The notes: a model not told the origin generated them from the sequence alone. A stretch of DNA of 32,072 nucleotides from SG8-4 sp964562575 (GCA_964562575.1 CAZLTY010000020.1:1-32072), one strand, 5' to 3'; numbered from the stretch's first letter, positions 8,058-16,236 are shown. Numbers and translations: made by a program.

Positions 8058-11000
8058 ATGTGTAAGAAGCCGATCTATCTAACCCTTATTGTCTTGGCGG
8101 CGGTCCTGGTTGGCAGTTCCTCAGCCGACGTGTTGGTTCACTGGACATTCGACGAGGGCTCCGGTACTATCGTCTCCGACGTCTCCGGTAACGGCCGGGA
8201 TGGAACTTTCGTGGGTAATCCGCAATGGGTCCAAGGCGAATTCGGCGGCGCATTGGAGTTTGACGGCTCGAGCGACTACGTAATCTACAATATGCCCGCG
8301 GCGCAGAACTTCGACAATTTCACCGTTGCGTTGTGGGCCAAAGCCTCGACTCTTGGCCAGGGGCAGTGGATGGCGCCGTTCAGCAGTCATACGCCCAACA
8401 GTTCCGGTATTCAGATTGATGTTGATGGAACAAGCCCGGGCAATTACCGAACCAACCCTCCCGGTGGTACAACAGCGGCACAATTCGGTCCTGTAACCCT
8501 GGGGTGGGTCCACTTGGCGCTGGTCGGCCGGGGCACTACGGTGGAATACTACTACAACGGCTCACTGTCAACCACCGAGACTTTCACAGCCAACCAATTG
8601 CTGTTCAATGAGTTTCTGGTGGGCAACAGCAGGAACAATTCGAATTACTTCGCCGGTGCAGTCGATGATTTTCGCGTGCTGGACGAGGCTCTGTCGGCGG
8701 ACGACATTCAAACGATGATGCTGAGCCAGGGCGTTGCCGGGATACCGTCGGCACGCAGACCAAGCCCGGCAGATGGGGCGCTGTACGAACAGACCTGGGC
8801 AAATCTGACGTGGACGCCGGGTGATTGGGCGGTTTCTCACGATTTGTACTTTGGGACCGCCTTTGCTGATGTCAATGACGGTGCCGAGGGCACTCTTGTG
8901 GGCAATTTGGCGACCGCTATGCAAGTGGTAGGTTTCCCCGGCTTTCCCGCTCCCCAGGGTTTGGTACCCGGAACGACCTACTACTGGCGTATCGATGAGG
9001 TCAACGACGCCAACGTGGCCAGCCCCTGGAAGGGCAACGTCTGGAGGTTCACGGTTCCTCCCATGACAGCCTACAACGCCGATCCGCCGGATGGGACGAA
9101 ATTCACTGATCCGGATTTGACGCTTAGCTGGTCCGGAGGTCTCAGCGTAAAACTGCACAATGTTTTTTTCGGCGACAACTTTGATGATGTCAGCAGTGCC
9201 GCGGGAGCTTTGCCGCAGGCGGACGCGTTCTTCAATCCCGGTGTGCTCGCATTCGACAAAACCTATTATTGGCGCGTCGATGAGTTTGACGGAGCAGCGA
9301 CTCATAAAGGCGACGTCTGGGCTTTCACGACCATGCCAGTCATACCCGTCAGCAATGATCCCGACCTCGTTGCCTGGTGGACGTTTGACGAAGGCTCGGG
9401 CACGCGCGCCCTGGACTGGTCCGGTCACGGCAATCACGGGGAAATCGTCAACCAGGGGTGGTCCGACCCCGGTCGCCACGGCGATGCTTCCCTGAACGCC
9501 GCCGGAAGAGGCTATGTGGCGATTGAAGACCTCAGCTATGCCACCACGGGCCTCACTGAAATTACCGTATGCGCCTGGGTCCGCACCAGCACCGAGACCG
9601 AACAGTACATCGTCTCTTTTGACCGCAACGAATACTATCGTCTGGAGATCGCCGGCAGTGGCGGCGGTCCGGGCCAGGTCGGCTGGGATCTGATGACCAA
9701 TTCCGGCCAGCTTGACTACGGCAGCGTCACACGGGTGGATGACGGGCGCTGGCACCATGTCACAGGCGTATTTGACAACGGACGCGCCACCATCTATATC
9801 GACGGTGTGGCGGAGCCTTCGGCAACCAGCGGCACGACATTCGGCAGCGGCAACACGCGCTTTGGCTTCATCGGCGCCAACTCCGAAGCAACCGCTTTCA
9901 ATAGTCCCATACCAGGTGGATCTCCGGTCGTGGGTGAGGTTGACGACGTACGCATCTACAGTGCGGCACTGACGGCCGAACAGATCATACTGATCATGCG
10001 CGGCGATCCGTTGCTTGCGTGGAATCCGACGCCGGCCGATGGGACCCTGCCGGATGTCGATAACGTTACACCTCTTACCTGGTCGCCTGGAGACGGAGCG
10101 TCCAGCCACGAGGTCTACTTCGGCACCGACAGAGACGTTGTCAAGAATGCCGATACATCCGATACGACCGGCGTATACAGAGGCCGTCAGAACGGCACGA
10201 GCTTTACGCCGGCCGAAGCCCTCGAATGGGGCGCCGGGCCGTTCTACTGGCGCATCGACGAGAACAACACCGACGGCACAGTCACCAAGGGCCGGCTCTG
10301 GAGCTTCACCGTGGCGGACTTTGTTCTCGTGGACGACTTTGAAAGCTATACCGACAACGACGCGGCCACCGAAGCGATCTGGCAATCTTGGGTCGACGGC
10401 TTCGGTATTCCCACCAATGGCGCGCAGGTGGGCTATTTACTGCCTCCGTATGCCGAGCAGACAATCGTCAACGGCGGCAGCCAGTCCATGCCGCTGGGTT
10501 ATAACAACCGCGCCGGCGTGAGCAACTCCGAGGCTGTGCTGTCGCTGACCGCTCCGCGAGACTGGACCAGACACGGCGTCGGCGTGCTGTCACTGTGGTT
10601 CAGAGGTTATCCGCCGTCTGTGGGCAGCTTCACCGAAGGCCCGGTCGGTAGCCATACGATTACCGCCTCGGGAACGGACATTACGGGCTCGGCTGACGAG
10701 TTCCACTATGCCTACAAGACGCTGACCGGTCCCGGCACAATTGTGGCGAGGATCGACAGTCTCGAGAACACCAACGTCTGGGCCAAGGCCGGCGTTATGA
10801 TTCGCGAGACGCTCGATGCTGATTCAGCGCATGCAATGGCATTTGTCACACCGGGTCAGGGTGTTGTCTTCGAGTATCGTCTGGCTGCGGGCCAGGACAA
10901 CGTGGGCGCAGCCGCACAGGAAACCGGGATCACCGCGCCGCATTGGGTGAAACTGGAGCGTGACGCCGCCGGCTACTTTACCGCTTCACGCTCGATCAAC

Positions 11001-11462
11001 GGTTCTTCCTGGACGCCCGTCCAGAGTTCTGTTCCCCAGAACATCGCGATGGCTTCGAATGTCTACATAGGTTTGGCGGTGACAAGCCACAACGCCTCGG
11101 CGACGTGCGAGGCTAAGTTCTCAAATGTCTCGATAACCGGGACGGTCGGCCCGCAATGGACGAACCAGGACATTGGCATTATGGCAAACGCCGCGGAGCC
11201 TCTGTATGTGGCTTTATCCAACGTCAACGGCACAAGTGCGGTGGTTGTCAACGGCGATGTCAACGCATCTGTTACGGATGTGTGGACTGAGTGGCTCATC
11301 GATTTGAGCGAGTTTGCCAGTCAAGGCGTGAATCTTAGCAATGTTGACAAGATCGCAATCGGTCTGGGATCGACGGGCGATGCAAACGCAGCCGGCGGCT
11401 CGGGGACGATGTTTATCGATGACATCACGTTGCGCAAGCCGGCTCCGCAGCCGCAGCCGTAA
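8058..11462 (+). CDS. Secreted double-LamG modular protein with nested ConA-like domain (fourth paralogue)
   Basis: ATG 8058 follows GAAGGAGGA with 5 bases between. The product is 1134 residues. The signal peptide MCKKPIYL... ends near SSSA (about 22). Order: LamG 1 (23-225), two fibronectin-III-like modules (about 232-335 and 336-427), LamG 2 (434-650), a third module (651-755), and the C-terminal DDFESY module (756-1130). The last module is interrupted by a ConA-like domain of about 190 residues (about 851-1038; nt 10612-11175) that carries WAKAGVMIRETLD and HWVKLERD. That inserted type resembles the DUF1349-like/LamG-like domains seen in many secreted bacterial proteins. The C-terminus is proline-rich (PAPQPQP) with no recognised anchor. 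The region 3' of the first LamG pairs closely with the gene at 1-1853, so that gene may be a full-length copy of this architecture. The function is inferred as extracellular polysaccharide binding or adhesion. Confidence 0.88.
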   Translation: MCKKPIYLTLIVLAAVLVGSSSADVLVHWTFDEGSGTIVSDVSGNGRDGTFVGNPQWVQGEFGGALEFDGSSDYVIYNMPAAQNFDNFTVALWAKASTLGQGQWMAPFSSHTPNSSGIQIDVDGTSPGNYRTNPPGGTTAAQFGPVTLGWVHLALVGRGTTVEYYYNGSLSTTETFTANQLLFNEFLVGNSRNNSNYFAGAVDDFRVLDEALSADDIQTMMLSQGVAGIPSARRPSPADGALYEQTWANLTWTPGDWAVSHDLYFGTAFADVNDGAEGTLVGNLATAMQVVGFPGFPAPQGLVPGTTYYWRIDEVNDANVASPWKGNVWRFTVPPMTAYNADPPDGTKFTDPDLTLSWSGGLSVKLHNVFFGDNFDDVSSAAGALPQADAFFNPGVLAFDKTYYWRVDEFDGAATHKGDVWAFTTMPVIPVSNDPDLVAWWTFDEGSGTRALDWSGHGNHGEIVNQGWSDPGRHGDASLNAAGRGYVAIEDLSYATTGLTEITVCAWVRTSTETEQYIVSFDRNEYYRLEIAGSGGGPGQVGWDLMTNSGQLDYGSVTRVDDGRWHHVTGVFDNGRATIYIDGVAEPSATSGTTFGSGNTRFGFIGANSEATAFNSPIPGGSPVVGEVDDVRIYSAALTAEQIILIMRGDPLLAWNPTPADGTLPDVDNVTPLTWSPGDGASSHEVYFGTDRDVVKNADTSDTTGVYRGRQNGTSFTPAEALEWGAGPFYWRIDENNTDGTVTKGRLWSFTVADFVLVDDFESYTDNDAATEAIWQSWVDGFGIPTNGAQVGYLLPPYAEQTIVNGGSQSMPLGYNNRAGVSNSEAVLSLTAPRDWTRHGVGVLSLWFRGYPPSVGSFTEGPVGSHTITASGTDITGSADEFHYAYKTLTGPGTIVARIDSLENTNVWAKAGVMIRETLDADSAHAMAFVTPGQGVVFEYRLAAGQDNVGAAAQETGITAPHWVKLERDAAGYFTASRSINGSSWTPVQSSVPQNIAMASNVYIGLAVTSHNASATCEAKFSNVSITGTVGPQWTNQDIGIMANAAEPLYVALSNVNGTSAVVVNGDVNASVTDVWTEWLIDLSEFASQGVNLSNVDKIAIGLGSTGDANAAGGSGTMFIDDITLRKPAPQPQP

Positions 11463-11520
11463 GTTGAAAGTCGCACGACAGTCGAAACAAGCTGTCGATG
11501 CAGTAGGTTCGTACTGACTT

Positions 11521-11552
11521 GGGCCGGTGCTGACTAGCTCGATACAGGCCCC
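11521..11552 (+). terminator. Hairpin C, third diverged copy of the LamG-array hairpin
   Basis: GGGCC (11521-11525) pairs with GGCCC (11547-11551). The loop side GTGCTGAC-TAG-CTCGATACAGGCCCC follows the core of hairpins A and B. It lies about 60 bases after the stop of the fourth LamG gene. The stem is shorter and bulged, so this copy may be decaying. Confidence 0.45.
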
Positions 11553-11619
11553 TATTGTCTCCTCATGCGCTCATGCGCAAAGCACCAAACACAAGGATAA
11601 AGTTCTGCTTTTTTGTTTC

Positions 11620-11648
11620 TTGTTCGGGCACCTCAAAGACGGTACGAT
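11620..11648 (+). promoter_or_regulatory. Possible promoter for the sugar-enzyme operon
   Basis: TTGTTC (11620-11625), a 17-base spacer and TACGAT (11643-11648), about 48 bases before the first ATG of the operon. Both boxes are weak matches, so this is a candidate only. Confidence 0.3.
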
Positions 11649-11695
11649 AGGGCCGTTCGTTTTTTCGGTGTTCGAAGAATTCAGGAGGCTGACAA

Positions 11696-12661
11696 ATGAG
11701 TGGGCAAATCAATCGCAGAGTGTTTCTTCGAAATGCAGGAGCCGCTGCCGCTGGTCTTGGTGCCGTCTCGGCGTCGACTCGCCACGGCGTTGCCGCCGCC
11801 AAACAAACGAAGCGGTGGCGGACGGCCGTGGGGCTCAACGGCTTCTCGTCGTCGCGGAGATCGTACGGCTACAAGATGGAACTTGCTGACGTCTTGAAGC
11901 TCATCAAGAGTTGCCGATACGACGGTGTCGAGCTGGTCCCCTGGGGTGGACCCTATCCGGCGACGCCGGCCGAAGGACGCGACCTCAAGAGACAATACGA
12001 TGATCTGGGCCTGGAGATTGTCTCTTTACAGGCAAGGTCGCGCGGCGGCAGTTGCGGCAGTTCCGACCGCGCCAGACGACAAAAGTATCTGTCCGATCTC
12101 AAGCGGCAGGTGGATCTGCTGCGGTCGTGGGATTGCGAGTTTGTCGGAGTCTGGTCGGGTGGCCGTCCGGGCCCGGGCAGCGAGGAATACTGCAAATGGA
12201 CCGCCGAGACCTGGGCCCGCCTCACCGAGTACGCCGGCGAGCGGGGTATGTATGTAGTGACCGAACCCGAGCCGGTCATGGCGATTCACACCCTCGAACT
12301 TCTCCAAAGCGTGGTCGACTCAATCGACTCTGAAAACTTCCGATTGATTCTCGACCCCAGTCATTCGACACTTCTGGGCGGCGGCGATCCGTTCGTCTTC
12401 CTCAAACAATTCCGAGGCAAAATCGGGCACGTACATTTTACCGACACCGACGGTACACGTCGCGGTCCCAAAGGCACGTCCAAGCATTTGACTCTGGGCG
12501 ATGGGAAGGTCGATCTGCTCGGATTGCTGCGCGAGCTCAAAGATCAGGGTTACGACAAGTGGATCATGCTGGACCTGTGGGACATCCCCGATATCTACCG
12601 TGCGACCATTGTCGGCAAAGAAAAGCTGGACGCCATGCAGGATATTTTGTTTCCTGCGTGA
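11696..12661 (+). CDS. Tat-exported sugar phosphate isomerase/epimerase-like TIM-barrel protein
   Basis: ATG 11696 follows AGGAGG (11683-11688). The product is 321 residues. The N-terminus has a twin-arginine signal (NRRVFLRNAG plus an Ala-rich stretch to about residue 35). The rest fits the xylose isomerase-like / AP endonuclease family 2 TIM barrel: DGVELVPWGG near residue 80, YVVTEPEP in mid-protein, LILDPSHS and IGHVHFTDTDGT toward the end. In this fold such Glu, Asp and His residues bind the metal used for sugar isomerisation or epimerisation. The substrate cannot be read from sequence. It is the first gene of an operon with the esterase (22-base gap) and the Gfo/Idh/MocA oxidoreductase. 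That grouping is common in planctomycetes and suggests processing of released or oxidised sugars outside the cytoplasm. Confidence 0.82.
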   Translation: MSGQINRRVFLRNAGAAAAGLGAVSASTRHGVAAAKQTKRWRTAVGLNGFSSSRRSYGYKMELADVLKLIKSCRYDGVELVPWGGPYPATPAEGRDLKRQYDDLGLEIVSLQARSRGGSCGSSDRARRQKYLSDLKRQVDLLRSWDCEFVGVWSGGRPGPGSEEYCKWTAETWARLTEYAGERGMYVVTEPEPVMAIHTLELLQSVVDSIDSENFRLILDPSHSTLLGGGDPFVFLKQFRGKIGHVHFTDTDGTRRGPKGTSKHLTLGDGKVDLLGLLRELKDQGYDKWIMLDLWDIPDIYRATIVGKEKLDAMQDILFPA

Positions 12662-12683
12662 GCGAACAGGTGGAGGAAAGTAA

Positions 12684-13622
12684 ATGAGGCAGATATCAAT
12701 TGTATTCCTAACGGCGGTTTTCTTGTGTGTGGTCAACTTCGAACAGTGTGGCGGCATTCCCAAAGTGCCGGCGGGTTATCAGAAATACAAACCTTACGAT
12801 CCTGTGCCGATTGACGAGAACAAAGTTTACGGACCAGCCCCGCAAAGGAAGATCAAAGTTTTCATTCTTTCGGGCCAGTCCAATATGGTGGGCCAGGGCG
12901 CCAGCTATCAACTGGACGATGCGGCCAAGCGCGGCAACGAGCGGGTGCTGATGTTCGAAAACGGCAAATGGCAGCCGTTGCGACCTTTGCGAAAGAATTT
13001 CGGCCCCGAGATTGCATTCGGACGACGGATGGCTAAGGCCTGGCCTGAGGAAACGATCGGCATTGTCAAGGAGGCAGTGGGGGGCACTGGTGTCCTGGCC
13101 TGGCACCCCAACTGGACGGCCGAACAAGCCGACCGGACTGGCGATGCTCGCAAGGGGAATCTCTGGAAGGCATTAACGGGCAAGGTTCAGCAGGCCTGCT
13201 CGGCGGTGGATTGTGAGATTGTCGGATTCATCTGGCTACAGGGCGGCAAGGATATGCAGAAGGTTGATTCAGGCAGAGAGTACGGCGACAATCTCAAGGC
13301 TATGGTTCAGGGGATTCGAAAGAAGTTCGACGTTCCACAACTGCCATTTGTACTGGGCTCGTACCGAACGAAAGGCACGCCGGACGACCTGAGCGGCATG
13401 GCGGAGAAGGTAAAGGCCATGATTCCGAGGAAAGGCGCATACTATGTCTTGCAGGCCCAGTACGAAGCAGAAAAGAAGCTGGCGCCCGCCAACATGGTTC
13501 CGCTGGTGGATATCGAAAGGCACCCCAACGACGTCCACTTCAACACGGTAGGACAGTTGAAGGCCGGAAGACTGTTTGCCGACGGGTATTTGGATCTTGT
13601 GAAAAAGACAGATCGAAAGTGA
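12684..13622 (+). CDS. Secreted SASA-domain carbohydrate esterase (sialate O-acetylesterase / CE6-like)
   Basis: ATG 12684 follows GGAGGAAAG. The product is 312 residues with a hydrophobic signal segment (MRQISIVFLTAVFLCVV, about 1-22). The SASA signature GQSNM at residues 64-68 supplies the nucleophile Ser66. WLQGGKDM lies in mid-protein, and HPNDVHFNTVGQ near residues 285-296 carries the expected catalytic His. This family (DUF303/SASA, including CE6 acetylxylan esterases and sialate O-acetylesterases) removes O-acetyl groups from sugars. The substrate is not determined. It is the middle gene of the operon; the next ATG is 20 bases past the stop, so it probably acts on the same glycan as its neighbours. 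Confidence 0.85.
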   Translation: MRQISIVFLTAVFLCVVNFEQCGGIPKVPAGYQKYKPYDPVPIDENKVYGPAPQRKIKVFILSGQSNMVGQGASYQLDDAAKRGNERVLMFENGKWQPLRPLRKNFGPEIAFGRRMAKAWPEETIGIVKEAVGGTGVLAWHPNWTAEQADRTGDARKGNLWKALTGKVQQACSAVDCEIVGFIWLQGGKDMQKVDSGREYGDNLKAMVQGIRKKFDVPQLPFVLGSYRTKGTPDDLSGMAEKVKAMIPRKGAYYVLQAQYEAEKKLAPANMVPLVDIERHPNDVHFNTVGQLKAGRLFADGYLDLVKKTDRK

Positions 13623-13642
13623 AACTCAAGGAGGCTCAATCA

Positions 13643-14959
13643 ATGTCAAGAGATAGGAATGTCACTCGACGCAGCCTGCTCAAACGAGCGGCATCACTCT
13701 CAACCGGGGCGATAGCATTGCCGTACATTGTTCCTTCATCGGCCTTGGGCAGAGCCGACAGTATCGCCCCAAGCGAGCGTATTGCGATCGGCTGTATAGG
13801 CGCCGGCGGTCAGGGCACGGGCAACACAAAAGCGTTCCTGAACAATCCTGCCGCTCGGATGGTTGCCGTCTGCGACGTCGCCCAGTCCAGGCGGCGGAAA
13901 GTCAAGGATCTCATCGACAAGCACTACGGCGACAAAGGATGTGCTGCCTACGGCGACTTTCGCGACTTGCTTGCGCGCGAGGACATCGATGCGGTGGTGA
14001 TTGCCACGCAGGACCACTGGCACGCGTTGATCGCCGTCGCCGCGGCGCGGGCCGGTAAAGACATGTACTGCGAAAAGCCCTTAGGTGTAGCGGTGACCGA
14101 GGGCCGGGCGATACGCGACGCGGTCAGAAGGTACGGGCGCGTATTGCAGACGGGCACCCAGCAGCGGTCGGACCGCAAGTTTCGCTTTGCATGCGAGCTG
14201 GCGAGAAACGGTTACGTCGGCAAGCTCCGCACGGTCAAAGTCGCCGCCCCGGGGCCTCGGTACAAGCGAACGTATCGCAAACCCATGGGTGCTGAGCCTG
14301 TGCCGGAGGGCTTCGACTACGAGATGTACGTCGGCCCGGCGCCGATGAAACCCTACAACGGTGGCAGGTGGGCTTGGCCCGACTGGTATCTGATCTGGGA
14401 TTACTGTGCCGGTTTCATTGTCAACTGGGGCGTCCATCACCTGGACATCGCCAACTGGGGCTGTCCCGCGGTCGGCGCCGAATCCGCTGAGATTACGTGC
14501 ACGGGCAGTTACCGCAACGACGGTCTCACCGACAACATCAACGATTGGCAGGCTGAGTTCAACTACCCGAGCGGCCTGCGCATGACACACACAAACACGG
14601 ACAACCCCAACAAGCAGGGTTGTCAATTCGAGGGTGACGAGGGCTGGGTCCACGTCAACCGCCAGGGTATCTGGGCCGAACCGGCTTGGCTGTTGAACGT
14701 CAAAATAAAACCGAATGAGACAAGCCTGGGCGCTTCGAGAAGTCACCACGCCAACTTTCTCGAATGTGTACGATCCAGACGCGATCCTATCGCACCGGTC
14801 GAGGCCGGCCACAAGGCGTCTTATCTCGGCCTGCTACCGGAGATTGCGTGTCGATTGCGGCGAAAGCTCAAATGGGACCCGGCAAAGGAACAGTTCCTTG
14901 ACGACCGCGAAGCCAACCAGATGCTCACGCGCCCAATGAGGAGCCCCTGGCATCTGTAG
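13643..14959 (+). CDS. Tat-exported Gfo/Idh/MocA family oxidoreductase
   Basis: The start is ATG 13643, preceded by AAGGAGG with 8 bases between; the GTG at 13619 overlaps the previous stop and would add residues before the Tat motif. The product is 438 residues. A twin-arginine signal (VTRRSLLKRAA, mature protein from about 36) precedes a Rossmann domain with GAGGQG at 53-58 and the family EKPLG motif at 144-148, whose Lys is the usual catalytic residue. The C-terminal alpha/beta domain carries GVHHLDIANWG. The family oxidises or reduces sugars using a tightly bound NAD(P). Export by Tat fits a cofactor loaded before secretion. The substrate is unknown. It is the last gene of the three-gene operon and is followed by a decayed DUF1080 gene on the other strand. 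Confidence 0.88.
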   Translation: MSRDRNVTRRSLLKRAASLSTGAIALPYIVPSSALGRADSIAPSERIAIGCIGAGGQGTGNTKAFLNNPAARMVAVCDVAQSRRRKVKDLIDKHYGDKGCAAYGDFRDLLAREDIDAVVIATQDHWHALIAVAAARAGKDMYCEKPLGVAVTEGRAIRDAVRRYGRVLQTGTQQRSDRKFRFACELARNGYVGKLRTVKVAAPGPRYKRTYRKPMGAEPVPEGFDYEMYVGPAPMKPYNGGRWAWPDWYLIWDYCAGFIVNWGVHHLDIANWGCPAVGAESAEITCTGSYRNDGLTDNINDWQAEFNYPSGLRMTHTNTDNPNKQGCQFEGDEGWVHVNRQGIWAEPAWLLNVKIKPNETSLGASRSHHANFLECVRSRRDPIAPVEAGHKASYLGLLPEIACRLRRKLKWDPAKEQFLDDREANQMLTRPMRSPWHL

Positions 14960-14972
14960 GAACCTCGGTCCT

Positions 14973-15203
14973 CTAAGGTTTCGCCGGAGGAAATTCGACC
15001 AGCCAGATGTTGCGGTACTGCACCGGGTTGCCATGGTCCTGCAGGTATATTCCTCCCGGTCCGGTTTCAGTGTTGTCCGGAGCAGCCGTTGTCGGCCCCT
15101 TCGCCTCCGCCTCGTCCTGAATCAGGACTCCGTTATGTAGCACGGTCAGCAGAGCGCCATGGATTTTCTCGCCGTTGTCTTTGATACGTGGCGCCCGGAA
15201 CGC
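14973..15203 (-). pseudogene. Remnant of a DUF1080 (3-keto-disaccharide hydrolase) gene, C-terminal fragment
   Basis: Read on the minus strand, 76 codons remain open, from an in-frame TGA (15204-15206) to a TAG stop at 14973-14975, with no start codon. The fragment contains FRAPRIKDNGEKIHG, LTVLHNGVLIQ and, near the end, IYLQDHGNPVQYRNIWL. The last is the characteristic C-terminal signature of DUF1080-type concanavalin-like hydrolases. The natural C-terminus is kept and everything upstream is lost, so this is a 5'-truncated remnant. It lies next to a Gfo/Idh/MocA gene, a frequent DUF1080 partner in planctomycetes. From 15207 to 15317 nothing is recognised. Confidence 0.75.
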
Positions 15204-15317
15204 TCATTGTCCTTTCATTACCCCCGTGCTCCTTTGCATTCTCAGAATATCTATACTTTCTCGCCGCAAGACATCATACCTGGCTCACTGATGCAACCTC
15301 TCGCGGTGCTCAATATT

Positions 15318-15334
15318 GGGCGAACTCTTCGCCC
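15318..15334. promoter_or_regulatory. Perfect 7-bp inverted repeat touching the -35 box
   Basis: GGGCGAA-CTC-TTCGCCC (15318-15334) is a perfect inverted repeat ending one base before the -35 TTGAAG at 15335. The position fits an operator for a DNA-binding regulator. A 3-base loop also allows a small RNA hairpin ending upstream transcription. Confidence 0.4.
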
Positions 15335-15362
15335 TTGAAGGTGAGGTGAATCCTGTTATAAT
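15335..15362 (+). promoter_or_regulatory. Sigma70-type promoter for the E2-like gene
   Basis: TTGAAG (15335-15340), a 16-base spacer and a perfect TATAAT (15357-15362), about 46 bases before the first possible start of the downstream gene. Confidence 0.6.
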
Positions 15363-15407
15363 GCCCTTCGACGTCTCGGAGGATGCCTGTTATGCTCCGA
15401 ACACAAC

Positions 15408-16202
15408 GTGATTGTGAAAAGGTCTATGTCGCGATTGACACACGGAACTCTTCTAAAAGATGAAAATCGTTTGCATCTCGCCGACCGGGGTGCGAAATCG
15501 AAAATGCGTCGTATCCCCTTGACGAGGATTCAGAAGCTCATTTGCAGAAGGATGCTCGAATCCAAGCTGGCCAAGCCCTGTTTCTACCTCGAAGCGAGGG
15601 CCGACATTACCGAACTGATGGCGATGCGGCCCAAACTCAGGAAGACATTCGGCGTACGAATCACCACGAATGCCTTCTATATCCATGCTCTGGCGCTGGC
15701 GGCGCAGGAATATCCTCTGACGGTTGGTCTGCTTGACGGCGAGTGGGTAAGAATCGCCGAGCGTCTGAACGTTGGCTTCGCGGTCAATGCCCCGCAGGGC
15801 CTTATCGTGCCGGTGGTCAAGGACGCAGACAAAAAGTCACTGCCCGATATCGCGCGCGAGGAAAAACTGCTGACCGACAAGGCGCGTGACAATAAACTCT
15901 CCCTCGAAGAGATTGAGGGCGAGACTATCGCACTGAGCAATCTTGGCGCGTATGGCACAGATTCGTTCATAGGAATTGTGCCGCCGCCGACCAGCACCAT
16001 TGTAGCTGTGGGCAATGTGATACACACGGTCGTTCCCACCGACAGTAAAATGACGGAACGAAAAATAATCAGCCTGTCGGTGGCGGCTGACCGCAGAGTT
16101 GTAGACGAAATCTATGCGGCCCGATTTCTTGGTTCTGTCAAAGAGCATCTGCAGAACCCGCAGAGAGAAATTCAGAGATCAAGAATGAAATATCAAAATT
16201 GA
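15408..16202 (+). CDS. Stand-alone 2-oxoacid dehydrogenase E2-type acyltransferase-fold protein, catalytic His replaced
   Basis: The 264-residue protein matches the C-terminal catalytic domain of dihydrolipoamide acyltransferases: RRIPLTRIQKLICRRM at the start of the domain, ITTNAFYIHALALA, LNVGFAVNAPQGLIVPVVKDADKKSL, TIALSNLGAYGTDSF and VPPPTSTIVAVG. The lipoyl and E3-binding domains that normally precede it are absent. The C-terminal active-site motif is normally DHRxxDG; here it is DRRVVDE (residues 228-234), so the catalytic His is Arg229 and the Gly is Glu. The protein may lack acyltransferase activity, or act as a scaffold or on another substrate; that is inference. The start is uncertain: GTG 15408, GTG 15414 and ATG 15426 are in frame, and none has an ideal ribosome binding site (AAAAGG lies just before 15426). 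No E1 or E3 gene is nearby. It is followed by a double hairpin. Confidence 0.78.
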   Translation: MIVKRSMSRLTHGTLLKDENRLHLADRGAKSKMRRIPLTRIQKLICRRMLESKLAKPCFYLEARADITELMAMRPKLRKTFGVRITTNAFYIHALALAAQEYPLTVGLLDGEWVRIAERLNVGFAVNAPQGLIVPVVKDADKKSLPDIAREEKLLTDKARDNKLSLEEIEGETIALSNLGAYGTDSFIGIVPPPTSTIVAVGNVIHTVVPTDSKMTERKIISLSVAADRRVVDEIYAARFLGSVKEHLQNPQREIQRSRMKYQN

Positions 16203-16206
16203 TGAG

Positions 16207-16221
16207 CCCGCCTTCGGCGGG
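16207..16221 (+). repeat. Small perfect hairpin after the E2-like gene
   Basis: CCCGCC-TTC-GGCGGG, a 6-bp perfect stem starting 5 bases after the stop codon. It is the first of two adjacent hairpins. No T-tract follows directly, so it may help RNA stability or termination together with the next hairpin. Confidence 0.5.
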
Positions 16222-16236
16222 GCAGTATAGAATAGC

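Noticed and set aside
8568..10385. Long minus-strand open frame (605 residues) opposite the fourth LamG gene, and a similar one at 2660-3928
   Set aside because: No ribosome binding site or recognisable domain. Its periodic sequence mirrors the repeated modules of the plus-strand gene, so it is an antisense shadow of biased codons.
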